Assembly: GCA_019418625.1 (NCBI GenBank)
Contig: DYBL01000092.1
Location: 1-64,000, forward strand
From: Clostridiales bacterium
GTDB taxonomy: Bacteria; Bacillota; Clostridia; Oscillospirales; Oscillospiraceae
Reading direction: 5' to 3'
Length of the DNA stretch: 64,000 bases
Shown: positions 6,400 to 14,638 of the stretch, piece after piece
How positions within the stretch are numbered: position 1 is the stretch's first letter
Layout: every line of letters begins with the position of its first letter
Program-made: the position numbers and the translations under genes
The notes under the pieces: generated by a model
Told to the model about the DNA's origin: nothing
Databases searched by the model: none
The model's input: only the letters and a program-made list of their open reading frames with translations

Positions 6400-7287
6400 T
6401 TATTTTTTTCGCTCCTGCCAGGCCTGCAAAGGCTTGAGCTCTTCGTAGAGCCGCACATAGCTTGCATGGCGGCTTTGCTGGATCTTGCCGCTGCGCAGCG
6501 CATCCAGCACGGCACAGCCGGCTTCCTTGGTGTGACTGCACCCCACAAAGCGGCATTGGCCCAGATAGGGCGCAAACTCCTGGAAAGTCTCCGGGAGATG
6601 CTCTTTCAGCTCCAGGTTCAGCTCGTCTGTCTCAAAGGAGGAAAATCCCGGAGAGTCTACTACATCTGCCCCGCAGGAGAGATGGTAGAGCTCCACATGG
6701 CGGGTGGTGTGGCGTCCGCGGCCCAGTGCATCGCTGACCTCTCCCACCTGCAGGCGGAACTGAGGCTCCAGCGCGTTGAGAATGCTGGATTTTCCAACGC
6801 CGGAGTTTCCTGTAAAGGCGGAAAGCTTTCCACTGATTGCCTCCCGCAGGCCGTCCAGCCCCTCCCCGGTTTCCGCACTGAGCCGGAGCGTGGGGATGCC
6901 GGAGGCGGTGTAGATGCGGTACAGATCCTCCGCCGGGTCCAAATCGCATTTATTGAGGACCACCAACACATCGCAGTGTTTCAGTGCGGCGATGGCAGTC
7001 ACCCGGTCAATGAGGAACGGGTCGGTACGGGGGATCGCGCCGGAGCCGATAATGACCAGCTGATCGATGTTGGCAACCGCCGGACGGGCAAAGGCATTGC
7101 GCCGCGGAAGGATCTCCTCCACGAAGCCCTCGCCGCCGCCCAGCTCCCGGACTTCCACCCAGTCCCCCACCAGGGGGGACTGGCCTGTTTTACGAAACTT
7201 TCCCCGGGCGCGGCAGGTGAGCACCTCCGTGCCGGTATTGACATAATAGAAGCCGCTGAGGGCTTTTTGAATCCGTCCTCTTGCCAT
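6400..7287 (-). CDS. rsgA: Small ribosomal subunit biogenesis GTPase RsgA
   Basis: RsgA (YjeQ/CpgA) is a circularly permuted GTPase that checks late 30S assembly. The permuted motif order is visible in the 295-aa protein: G4 NKCD comes before G1 GNSGVGKS, then G3 DSPG. An N-terminal OB-fold and a C-terminal zinc-binding knuckle (QCRFVGCSHTKEAGC) flank the GTPase. The start is the ATG at 7287, one nucleotide after the prkC stop, so translation is coupled; an in-frame extension into prkC is ignored because homology starts at MARGRIQKA. The prpC-prkC-rsgA order is conserved in Firmicutes, where the kinase phosphorylates RsgA in B. subtilis. Confidence 0.97.
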   Translation of the reverse strand: MARGRIQKALSGFYYVNTGTEVLTCRARGKFRKTGQSPLVGDWVEVRELGGGEGFVEEILPRRNAFARPAVANIDQLVIIGSGAIPRTDPFLIDRVTAIAALKHCDVLVVLNKCDLDPAEDLYRIYTASGIPTLRLSAETGEGLDGLREAISGKLSAFTGNSGVGKSSILNALEPQFRLQVGEVSDALGRGRHTTRHVELYHLSCGADVVDSPGFSSFETDELNLELKEHLPETFQEFAPYLGQCRFVGCSHTKEAGCAVLDALRSGKIQQSRHASYVRLYEELKPLQAWQERKK

Positions 7288-7288
7288 A

Positions 7289-9265
7289 TCAGTCAAACTG
7301 CACGTCCTGCGCCTGCTCCAGATCTTCTTCTCCGTCGATGTAGATCTGGACATGCTGGATACCGGAGCCGGTCAGAGAGACGCTGATGCTGCCCTTGGCA
7401 CAGGAGACATGGTTATTGTACTGCTCTTCCCCGTCCACGGTGACCCACACATCCACGCTCTCACGGCCGTCCTGGGGCAGCATGACGGAAATGGTGCGGG
7501 ACTGGCTGGGAGCAAGACCGGAGCTGACCTTGAACTTGATGGTGTCACCCTCGGTGACTTCCGTGCCGGACTCAATGCTCTGCCACAGGATCTCGCCGGC
7601 AGGCTTGTCGCTGTCCACGATTTCGATATCGGCATCCGTGCAGGTGAGCTTCCAGGTGGTCTTGAGCTGCTCGCGGACCTTATCAATGTTCTGGCCCACA
7701 AACGGAGGCACCGGGAATTGCTCCAGCTCCGGTCCCTTGCTTACGTAGACCTTGATGGTATCGCCCTTTTTCAGCGTGGCGCCCTCGGCGGGATCTGTGC
7801 GGATGACATAGCCGCTGGAGATCTCATCGGAGAACTCCTGGTACTCCACAGAGGCATCGATGATCAGATCCAGGTCGTTTTCACGGCTGAGGGTCTTGAG
7901 GGTCAAAATAGCGGCCTGTGCTTCCTGGTTGACCACGTTCACCATCTCGCCGGTGTTCTCACCCATGCTGACGGTGACTTCGATCTTCAGATTATCACCC
8001 CGGCGCACCTCACCGGCAGACGGAGTCTGGCGCATGATCTCGCCCTCGTCGTACTCGTCGCTGTAGTCGGAGGCGGCTTCCGTGACGGTGAAGATCCCGT
8101 CGATCTCCGGCATGGCCAGGGCTTCCTCCATGGTCTTGCCCAACAGATTGGGTACTTCGTAGTCCGTGGGAGCGGGGGTGCCGAAGGAGGAGAAGATCAC
8201 CTTGAACAGCACGACCACCAGTACCAGCGCCGCCACACAGGCACCGGCAATGGCAGCGGTACGCTTGTGGTTTTTGGGACGGCGAGGCTCGTCGTCATAG
8301 TCCCGGTACCGCTCCGGCTCCCGTCGATGGGATGCATGGCCGGATTCCAGAACGTGGGCCCCGGTGGTACGCAGAGGCCGGGTGGGCTCGTCCTCTTCTG
8401 TGGGACGCAGGTCCTCCAGCTCGAAATCCAGGCTGACGCCGGGATTTTTGCGGAACGCCTCCAGATCGGCGATCATGGCGTCGGCGGAGGCGTAGCGCTT
8501 GTCCAGCTCCGGGGCCATGGCCTTCATGCAGATCAGCTCCAGCTGCTGCGGGATCTCGGGATTGATCTCCCGGGGCGCCAGCGGAATGGAACTGAGGTGC
8601 TGGATGGCCACGGACACGGCACTGTCGCCTTCAAAGGGCAGGCGTCCCGTGAGCATCTCATAGAGCACCACGCCGGCGGAGTAAACGTCGCTGCGGGCGT
8701 CGGTCCGGTCTCCTCTGGCCTGCTCGGGAGAGATATAGTGCACGGAGCCCAGGGCCTCCTGGGTCAGGGTCTGGGCAGAGTTTTCCAGACATGCGATACC
8801 GAAATCGGCCACCTTCACGCTGCCGTCCCGCAGCACCATGACGTTCTGGGGCTTGATATCCCGGTGGACGATGCCGCGGCTGTGGGCGTGGCTGAGGCCC
8901 CGCATGATCTGTGTGATGAAATGCAGAGACTCCCGCCAGTTGAGCTGCCCCCGCTTTTCCATGTACTGCTTGAGTGTAATGCCGTCAATGAGCTCCATGA
9001 CGATGTACTCGATGTCGCCGCCCCGGGACACGTCGTAGACAGAGACGATGTTGGGGTGGGACAGCTGCGCGACCGCCTGGGACTCGGCGTTGAACCGGCG
9101 GCGGAAATCCTCATTCTGCGCAAGGTCACTTTTGAGGATCTTGATGGCCACCAGGCGGTTGAGCCGGTGGCATTTTGCCTTGTATACCACGGCCATACCG
9201 CCTGTACCGATCCGCTCCAGGATCTCGTAGCGGTTGTCCAGCATTTTGCCAATGTATTGATCCAT
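7289..9265 (-). CDS. prkC: Serine/threonine kinase with PASTA domains (PrkC/Stk)
   Basis: A membrane kinase of 658 aa that senses muropeptides or lipid II with its exterior domains and phosphorylates cytoplasmic targets. The kinase domain (about 13-275) has Lys42, HRDIKPQN (134-141) and DFG (154-156). An Arg/Glu-rich linker is followed by one transmembrane helix (about 335-360) and three PASTA repeats (about 369-580), then a C-terminal extension rich in beta strand, often seen in Firmicutes homologues. It is downstream of the cognate PP2C phosphatase and upstream of rsgA. The family links it to spore germination, cell-wall homeostasis and stationary-phase survival. Confidence 0.96.
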   Translation of the reverse strand: MDQYIGKMLDNRYEILERIGTGGMAVVYKAKCHRLNRLVAIKILKSDLAQNEDFRRRFNAESQAVAQLSHPNIVSVYDVSRGGDIEYIVMELIDGITLKQYMEKRGQLNWRESLHFITQIMRGLSHAHSRGIVHRDIKPQNVMVLRDGSVKVADFGIACLENSAQTLTQEALGSVHYISPEQARGDRTDARSDVYSAGVVLYEMLTGRLPFEGDSAVSVAIQHLSSIPLAPREINPEIPQQLELICMKAMAPELDKRYASADAMIADLEAFRKNPGVSLDFELEDLRPTEEDEPTRPLRTTGAHVLESGHASHRREPERYRDYDDEPRRPKNHKRTAAIAGACVAALVLVVVLFKVIFSSFGTPAPTDYEVPNLLGKTMEEALAMPEIDGIFTVTEAASDYSDEYDEGEIMRQTPSAGEVRRGDNLKIEVTVSMGENTGEMVNVVNQEAQAAILTLKTLSRENDLDLIIDASVEYQEFSDEISSGYVIRTDPAEGATLKKGDTIKVYVSKGPELEQFPVPPFVGQNIDKVREQLKTTWKLTCTDADIEIVDSDKPAGEILWQSIESGTEVTEGDTIKFKVSSGLAPSQSRTISVMLPQDGRESVDVWVTVDGEEQYNNHVSCAKGSISVSLTGSGIQHVQIYIDGEEDLEQAQDVQFD

Positions 9266-9282
9266 ATACCTGAACCTCCCTC

Positions 9283-10023
9283 TTACGCCATCTGCATCAG
9301 CACGGCGGTCACATTGTCCGAGGCACCGTTGGCCTTGGAAATGGCCAGCAGGCGATCCATGCAGGTGCCGAGATCGCCGCCGTGGAGGACTTCAAACAGC
9401 ATCTCCTGGTCCGTGACGGTTTCCACCAGCCCATCGGAGCACAGCAGCAGAAAATCCCCCGCCGCCATGGGGCATATGTATCCGTCGCTGAGGGCGGACA
9501 TATCCGGACCCAGTGCCCGGGTGATCAGGTTTCGGTTGGGATGATGGCGCGCCTCTTCTGCGGTGATGTCCCCCCGGTCCACCATGCTCTCCACCAGCGA
9601 GTGGTCCTTTGTGACGCGGGAAATTCCGTCAGAAGAGATGTGGTAAGCGCGGCTGTCACCAACATTGGTGACCACAGTGCCCTTGTCATAGCTCACGGCA
9701 GAGACCAGCGTGGTGCCCATGCTGCGGCAGTCCATGGATGCCTGTGCCGCCTGCCGGACGGCCCGATTGGCTACGGATACGGCATAAGCGGAGACCTCTT
9801 TGAGCTGCTCGGGGCTCATGCCCGGGCGAAGCTGTTTTTTCATTTCGGACACAAAGGTCTCCACCGCAATGTGGCTGGCCTGCCGGCCGCCTGCAGGGCC
9901 GCCCATGCCGTCGCACACCACACACAGCGTATATCCGCTCTCCGGCAGCTGCTCCACGGCATAGTCGTCCTGATTTTCTTTCCGCACGAGTCCCACATCG
10001 CTCATGCTCCATACTTCCATCAT
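9283..10023 (-). CDS. prpC: PP2C-family serine/threonine phosphatase (PrpC/Stp)
   Basis: A cytoplasmic metal-dependent phosphatase of 246 aa that reverses PrkC phosphorylation. PP2C motifs appear in order: SDVGLVRKENQDD, CDGMGG, GDSRAYH, LLLCSDGLVE and SDNVTAVL, which supply the metal-binding aspartates. The start ATG overlaps the rlmN stop (ATGA), with GGGGAGG just upstream, and the gene ends 17 nt before prkC. The kinase-phosphatase pairing is the standard Firmicutes arrangement. Confidence 0.96.
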   Translation of the reverse strand: MMEVWSMSDVGLVRKENQDDYAVEQLPESGYTLCVVCDGMGGPAGGRQASHIAVETFVSEMKKQLRPGMSPEQLKEVSAYAVSVANRAVRQAAQASMDCRSMGTTLVSAVSYDKGTVVTNVGDSRAYHISSDGISRVTKDHSLVESMVDRGDITAEEARHHPNRNLITRALGPDMSALSDGYICPMAAGDFLLLCSDGLVETVTDQEMLFEVLHGGDLGTCMDRLLAISKANGASDNVTAVLMQMA

Positions 10024-11063
10024 TGGGAATCCTCCCCTTTCCTTGCTTCCTCCATGGCCTTGCGCCGAAGCTGGCCGCAGGATGCATCAATATCGCCGCC
10101 CAGGCTGCGCCGCACGGTGGCGGTCAGACCGTGGGACTCCAAACGCTTTTGGAACGCCGCAATCCGCCGGGACGGCTTGAAAGGACTTTCCACCACGTCA
10201 TTGAGCGGGATGAGGTTGACATGCCCCGGCATGCCCCGGAGATTTTTGGCGATCAGGTCTGCCTGCCAGTCGTAGTCATTGACGCCATCGATCATGGCGT
10301 ACTCAAAGGAGATCCGCCGGCCGGTCTTGCGGAAATAGTCATGACAGGCGGCAAACAGCTCCTCCACAGGGTAGGCGCGGTTGATGGGCATGATCTTGGA
10401 GCGGGTCTCGTTGTCCGGCGCATGCAGCGAGACGGAAAGCGTCAGCTGAAGGCCCAGATCGGACAAAAGGCGGATGCCGGGGATCACGCCGCAGGTGGAA
10501 AGAGAGATGTGGCGCATGCCGATGTTCATGCCGTCGGGGTGGTTCACCAGTTCCAGGAATTTTCGGACCGTGTCCAGATTGTCCATGGGTTCTCCGATGC
10601 CCATCAATACGATGTTGGAGATCTCCAGCCCGGAGTCCAGCTGGGTGAAGAGCACCTGATCCAGCATTTCCGCAGGGGTCAGGTCCCGCACCTTTCCGGC
10701 GATGGTGGACGCACAGAAAGCGCAGCCCATCCGGCAGCCAACCTGGGAAGAGATACACACGGTGTTGCCGTGGTGATAGCGCATGAGGACGGACTCGATG
10801 CAGTTCCCATCCGCCAGTTCCCAGAGGTATTTGATGGTTCCATCCAGACGGGATATCTGCTTTCTGGCCACCTTGGGCGGCGTCAGGATGCAGGTCTCCG
10901 TCAGCTGGTCCCGCAGGGACTTTGGAAGATTGGTCATCTCGGAGAAAGAACGGGCGCCCTTATGGAGCCAGGTAAATACCTGCTTGGCCCGATAGGCCGG
11001 CTGCCCCATGGATTGGAGGACGTCCCCCACTTCCTGCAGGGACATGGATTTTATGTCGATCAT
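10020..11063 (-). CDS. rlmN: Dual-specificity RNA methyltransferase RlmN
   Basis: A radical-SAM enzyme of 347 aa that methylates C2 of A2503 in 23S rRNA and A37 of some tRNAs. The cluster-binding CX3CX2C is visible as CRMGCAFC, with the family's GMGEP-like segment seen as LMGIGEPMDN and the conserved catalytic C-terminal region DASCGQLR. Length is normal. It overlaps prpC by 4 nt and follows rsmB after 9 nt. Confidence 0.97.
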   Translation of the reverse strand: MIDIKSMSLQEVGDVLQSMGQPAYRAKQVFTWLHKGARSFSEMTNLPKSLRDQLTETCILTPPKVARKQISRLDGTIKYLWELADGNCIESVLMRYHHGNTVCISSQVGCRMGCAFCASTIAGKVRDLTPAEMLDQVLFTQLDSGLEISNIVLMGIGEPMDNLDTVRKFLELVNHPDGMNIGMRHISLSTCGVIPGIRLLSDLGLQLTLSVSLHAPDNETRSKIMPINRAYPVEELFAACHDYFRKTGRRISFEYAMIDGVNDYDWQADLIAKNLRGMPGHVNLIPLNDVVESPFKPSRRIAAFQKRLESHGLTATVRRSLGGDIDASCGQLRRKAMEEARKGEDSQ

Positions 11064-11072
11064 ATGGACTCC

Positions 11073-12401
11073 TCAAGAATGCCGCCGCATGCGGCAGATG
11101 TAAAAACCGTCCGTCTGGTGGCGCTGAGGCCACAGCGTGATCTGACCGTCGGAAACGGTACCCACAGGCTGCGGCAGCAGCATGGCTTCCCGCTCAAACT
11201 CCTCGTGTTCCGCCAGAAAGGCGTCGGTGATCTGCTGGTTTTCCTCCGGCAAGATGGTGCAGGTGGAATAGACCAGCAGTCCGCCCGGCCGCACGTAGCG
11301 GGCCGCGTTTTCCAGCAGGGCGCTTTGGATCACCGGCAGAGCGAACAGGTCGTCGGCTTTTTTGTACCGTACATCCGGCTTTTTGCGGATGATGCCCAGG
11401 CCGGAGCAGGGCGCATCCACCAAAACAGTGTCAAAACCGGACTCCCACTTGGGATCGAACCGCCGGCCGTCTGCGGCGGCGGTTTCCAGGCATGTGATGC
11501 CCAGACGAGCGGCCCCTTCCCGGATGCGGGAGAGCTTACGCTCGTGGAGATCGCAGGAGACGATAGACCCCACGTCCCCCATGGCGATAGCGGCGGAAAA
11601 AGATTTTCCGCCTGGGGCCGCGCACATGTCCAGCACCCGCTGGCCCGGCGTCACCTGTGCGGCCAGGGATACCAGACTGGCCGCCGGGTCCTGAACGAGG
11701 AAAAGTCCTTCCCGGAAAGCAGGCAGCGCAGTCAGATCTCCGGTGCCGGAGAGCTCCAGACAGCCGGGGACCCACAGGTGTTCCCGGACTGCGATCCCTG
11801 CTTCCTCCAGCTGGGCGCGAAGGGTCTGAAGGGTGGTTTTCATGGTATTGACCTGCACGGTCATGGGAGAGACAGAGTTATTGATGCGCAGATATTCCTC
11901 GGTTTCCTCGGGCCCCAGGACCGGCAGCAGGCGCTTGATGAGCCACCGCGGGTGGCTGTACCGGATGGACAGCGTGCGCAGGATGTCGCCGTCGGGAATG
12001 GGCGGGAGCGCGTGTTTGTTTTGCGATACCTTGCGCAGCACGGCATTTACAAGCCCGGCCGCGGAGCCGCGCTTGAAAAGACGCGCCAGCTCCACCGCCT
12101 GGTTTACAGCCGCATAGTCGGGCACCTTGTCCAGATACAGGATCTGATAGGCACCCAGCCGCAGGATCTCCAGCAGCGGGGGCTGCAGGTGATCGGTGCG
12201 CTGGCTGCAATAGGTGCCCAGGTAATAGTCCAGCAGGAACTGGTTTTGCAGCACACCATAGACCATGCGGCTGCACAAGGCGGCGTCGGCGCCGGAGAGT
12301 CCATCCCGCTGGATCTGAGATTTCAAAGCTGCATCGGCCCATGCGTCTTTGGTGCGGCATCCGATCAGGACCCGCAGAGCCGTCTCACGGGCATTGCTCA
12401 T
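11073..12401 (-). CDS. rsmB: 16S rRNA (cytosine-967-C5)-methyltransferase
   Basis: A 442-aa RNA methyltransferase with an N-terminal NusB-like domain (about 1-140) and a C-terminal Rossmann domain. The SAM site is VLDMCAAPGGKS and the catalytic Cys motif is DAPCSGLGI, with the second conserved Cys in YSTCTI. It methylates C967 of 16S rRNA. It overlaps the upstream protease gene by 4 nt (ATGA) and belongs to the fmt-rsmB-rlmN block. Confidence 0.96.
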   Translation of the reverse strand: MSNARETALRVLIGCRTKDAWADAALKSQIQRDGLSGADAALCSRMVYGVLQNQFLLDYYLGTYCSQRTDHLQPPLLEILRLGAYQILYLDKVPDYAAVNQAVELARLFKRGSAAGLVNAVLRKVSQNKHALPPIPDGDILRTLSIRYSHPRWLIKRLLPVLGPEETEEYLRINNSVSPMTVQVNTMKTTLQTLRAQLEEAGIAVREHLWVPGCLELSGTGDLTALPAFREGLFLVQDPAASLVSLAAQVTPGQRVLDMCAAPGGKSFSAAIAMGDVGSIVSCDLHERKLSRIREGAARLGITCLETAAADGRRFDPKWESGFDTVLVDAPCSGLGIIRKKPDVRYKKADDLFALPVIQSALLENAARYVRPGGLLVYSTCTILPEENQQITDAFLAEHEEFEREAMLLPQPVGTVSDGQITLWPQRHQTDGFYICRMRRHS

Positions 12402-13153
12402 CGCCTGCCACCTCCCTGCTCCCGGTTGTTCCGTCCCACGAAGATCAATACAAAACGCAATAGCTGCAGGGCGGACATGAGCAGTGCCGCCACGTAGGTC
12501 ATAGCTGCGGCCCGCAGGACCCGGCGTGCACCGGCCAGCTCATCGTCCCAAAGCAAGGACTGGGATTCCAGGGTCTCCAGCGCCCGATGGGAGGCGTTGA
12601 ACTCCACGGGCAGAGTTACCAGCTGGAACAGCGTGGTCAGAGAAAAGAGGATGATGCCTGCCAGAAACATGGTCTGGCTGTATAAGAGCATGCCCACAAA
12701 AAGCAGCAGGAACGACAATTTGGAGCCAAGCTGCGTCAAGGGGAGAATGGCTGTCCGCAGCCGCACTGGGCCATAGCCCTGAGCGTACTGCACGGCATGG
12801 CCTGCCTCATGGGCCGCTACGCCCACCGCCGCGATGGTAGGGGCGCCATATACGGATTCAGACAGGTAGATGGTATTGTCCCGGGGATCGTAGTGATCCG
12901 TCAGGTGACCGCGGGTGGTGCGCACGGGAACATCATAGACCCCGTGGGCATGCAGCACCGCTTCCGCCGCCTGGGCGCCTGTCAGATGCCGCCGGTTGTT
13001 CACGGCACTGTACCGCCGGAAGTTTCCGCTCACCTGGAACTGTGCCCACAAAGAAAGCGCCAGGACAGGGATCAGCAGCAAAAAGTAAATATTATTGGCA
13101 AGAAAATCGCTGTAACCGTGGTAGCCGTAGCCATAACCATAGTAATAGGGCAT
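12398..13153 (-). CDS. Membrane zinc metallopeptidase (YugP/Zn_peptidase_2 family)
   Basis: A 251-aa membrane protein with the zinc-protease signature HEAGH in VAAHEAGHAVQYAQGYGP (about residues 110-127). One hydrophobic helix is N-terminal (about 14-34), and three or four follow the active site. The sequence DHYDPRDNTIYLSE before the motif is typical of the PF04298 family, whose substrates are unknown. It sits between fmt and rsmB, a place empty in B. subtilis but used by yugP-like genes in many Clostridia. Confidence 0.9.
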   Translation of the reverse strand: MPYYYGYGYGYHGYSDFLANNIYFLLLIPVLALSLWAQFQVSGNFRRYSAVNNRRHLTGAQAAEAVLHAHGVYDVPVRTTRGHLTDHYDPRDNTIYLSESVYGAPTIAAVGVAAHEAGHAVQYAQGYGPVRLRTAILPLTQLGSKLSFLLLFVGMLLYSQTMFLAGIILFSLTTLFQLVTLPVEFNASHRALETLESQSLLWDDELAGARRVLRAAAMTYVAALLMSALQLLRFVLIFVGRNNREQGGGRR

Positions 13154-13194
13154 AGAAAACCTCTCAGTTAGAATTTTACAGAGTGTGTTCCGCG

Positions 13195-14109
13195 TTATAC
13201 CTCCATGGGGTGGCCCAGCAGGTACGCCGCCGCAGCCATACGCTTGCCGCCCTCGGCCTGCAGCTCTGTGATAAACAGGCTCTGCCCGTCACCGCAGGCC
13301 ACCTCGATTCCCCGTTTTCCGGCAGAGAGGACGGTGCCGGGGGCTTTGTCCGTGGCGGCGCCGGCAGCGGTCTTGTAGACTTTGAACCGCTGGCCCTGCA
13401 GCTCCGTGGTCGCGCACGGCCAGGGGATCAGACCCCGCGCCTGGCAGGAGATGGCCCGGGCAGAGCGGCTCCAGTCGATGGGAGACATGTCCCTGGAGAG
13501 CATGGAAGCATAGCTCTGCTGCGTTTCATCCTGGGGCGTGCGGGTGGCAGTACCGTCCGCCAGGGCACGAATGGCATCGGAGAGCGCACCGGCACCAAGC
13601 TCTGCCAATCGGCCCGTCAGGGACAGGGCATCCTCGTCCTCGCCGATGGGGGTGGACGCCTGGCAGATCACATCGCCCGCGTCCAGTTCCTTGGCCATAT
13701 ACATGATGGATACGCCGGTCTCCCGCTCCCCATCCAGGATGGCCCAGTTGATGGGGGCGGCACCACGGTATTTGGGCAGCAGGGACGAGTGGACATTGAT
13801 GGCGCCGTAAGGCGGGAACTGGAGAATATCCTCCGGCAGGATCTTTCCGTAAGCGGCCACCACGATCAGCTCCGGGTCAAGCTCCCGGACAATGGACATA
13901 GCCTCGCCGTCCCGCATTTTCAAAGGCTGATAAACCGGCAGATTTTGAGACAAGGCATATTCCTTCACAGGAGAGAAAGCCAGCTTGTGCCCGCGGTTTT
14001 TGGGCTTGTCCGGCTGGGTGAACACTCCACAGACAGTATGCCCATCTTCCACCAGACGGCGCAGCGAGGCCACGGCGAAATCCGGCGTTCCCATAAACAA
14101 GATCCGCAA
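13195..14109 (-). CDS. fmt: Methionyl-tRNA formyltransferase
   Basis: Formylates initiator Met-tRNA using 10-formyl-tetrahydrofolate. The 304-aa protein begins MRILFMGTPDFAVASLRRL, and the catalytic signature is NVHSSLLPKYRGAAPI with the downstream aspartate in LDAGDV. The C-terminal OB-like domain is complete. It starts 2 nt after the def stop codon, giving the usual def-fmt pair. Confidence 0.97.
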   Translation of the reverse strand: MRILFMGTPDFAVASLRRLVEDGHTVCGVFTQPDKPKNRGHKLAFSPVKEYALSQNLPVYQPLKMRDGEAMSIVRELDPELIVVAAYGKILPEDILQFPPYGAINVHSSLLPKYRGAAPINWAILDGERETGVSIMYMAKELDAGDVICQASTPIGEDEDALSLTGRLAELGAGALSDAIRALADGTATRTPQDETQQSYASMLSRDMSPIDWSRSARAISCQARGLIPWPCATTELQGQRFKVYKTAAGAATDKAPGTVLSAGKRGIEVACGDGQSLFITELQAEGGKRMAAAAYLLGHPMEV

Positions 14110-14111
14110 GC

Positions 14112-14618
14112 TTATTCCTCCTCCTGGGCCTCTTCCTGCTCCAGATAGTCCCGCAGTTCTTCATCAGAGAGGAAGTGGTCGATGTGCTCGGTGTAAAGAT
14201 GACCGTCCAGGTGTTCGATCTCATGGCAGAAGGCGCGGGCGGTCAGGTCCTCCCCTTCCACCTCGAACCAGTTGCCGTCCCGGTCCTGGGCACGGACGCG
14301 GACGAGCTGGGGGCGGGTAACGATGCCCCATTTGCCCGGAACGCTCAGGCAGCCTTCCAGGCCCGTCTGCTCACCGCTCTGGGCCACGATCTCCGGGTTC
14401 ACCAGCTCCAGATACTCCTCGCTGTCTTCATCCATCACCACGCACACACGGCGCAGAACGCCAACCTGCGGCGCGGCCAGGCCGGCGCCGTTGGCATCTG
14501 CCAGAGTTTCCACCAGGTCATCCAGCAGTTCGTGGAGCCGGCCGTTGAATTCGGTCACGGGCCGGCAAACTTTGTTCAGGCAGGGGTCGCCCTGCTCAAC
14601 GATTTTACGCAAAGCCAT
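14112..14618 (-). CDS. def: Peptide deformylase
   Basis: Removes the formyl group from nascent chains. The 168-aa protein has the three signature motifs: GLAAPQVGV, EGCLSVPG and CHEIEHLDG (HEXXH metal site with the Cys in motif 2). The C-terminus carries a short Glu-rich tail. It follows priA and is nearly contiguous with fmt. Confidence 0.97.
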   Translation of the reverse strand: MALRKIVEQGDPCLNKVCRPVTEFNGRLHELLDDLVETLADANGAGLAAPQVGVLRRVCVVMDEDSEEYLELVNPEIVAQSGEQTGLEGCLSVPGKWGIVTRPQLVRVRAQDRDGNWFEVEGEDLTARAFCHEIEHLDGHLYTEHIDHFLSDEELRDYLEQEEAQEEE

Positions 14619-14638
14619 CGTTTGATCCTTTCCGACTG

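Noticed and set aside
7352..9544. 730-codon plus-strand ORF opposite prkC
   Set aside because: Shadow of the kinase gene in GC-rich DNA.
10023..12497. 824-codon plus-strand ORF opposite rlmN-rsmB
   Set aside because: Spans two real genes on the other strand and matches no family pattern.
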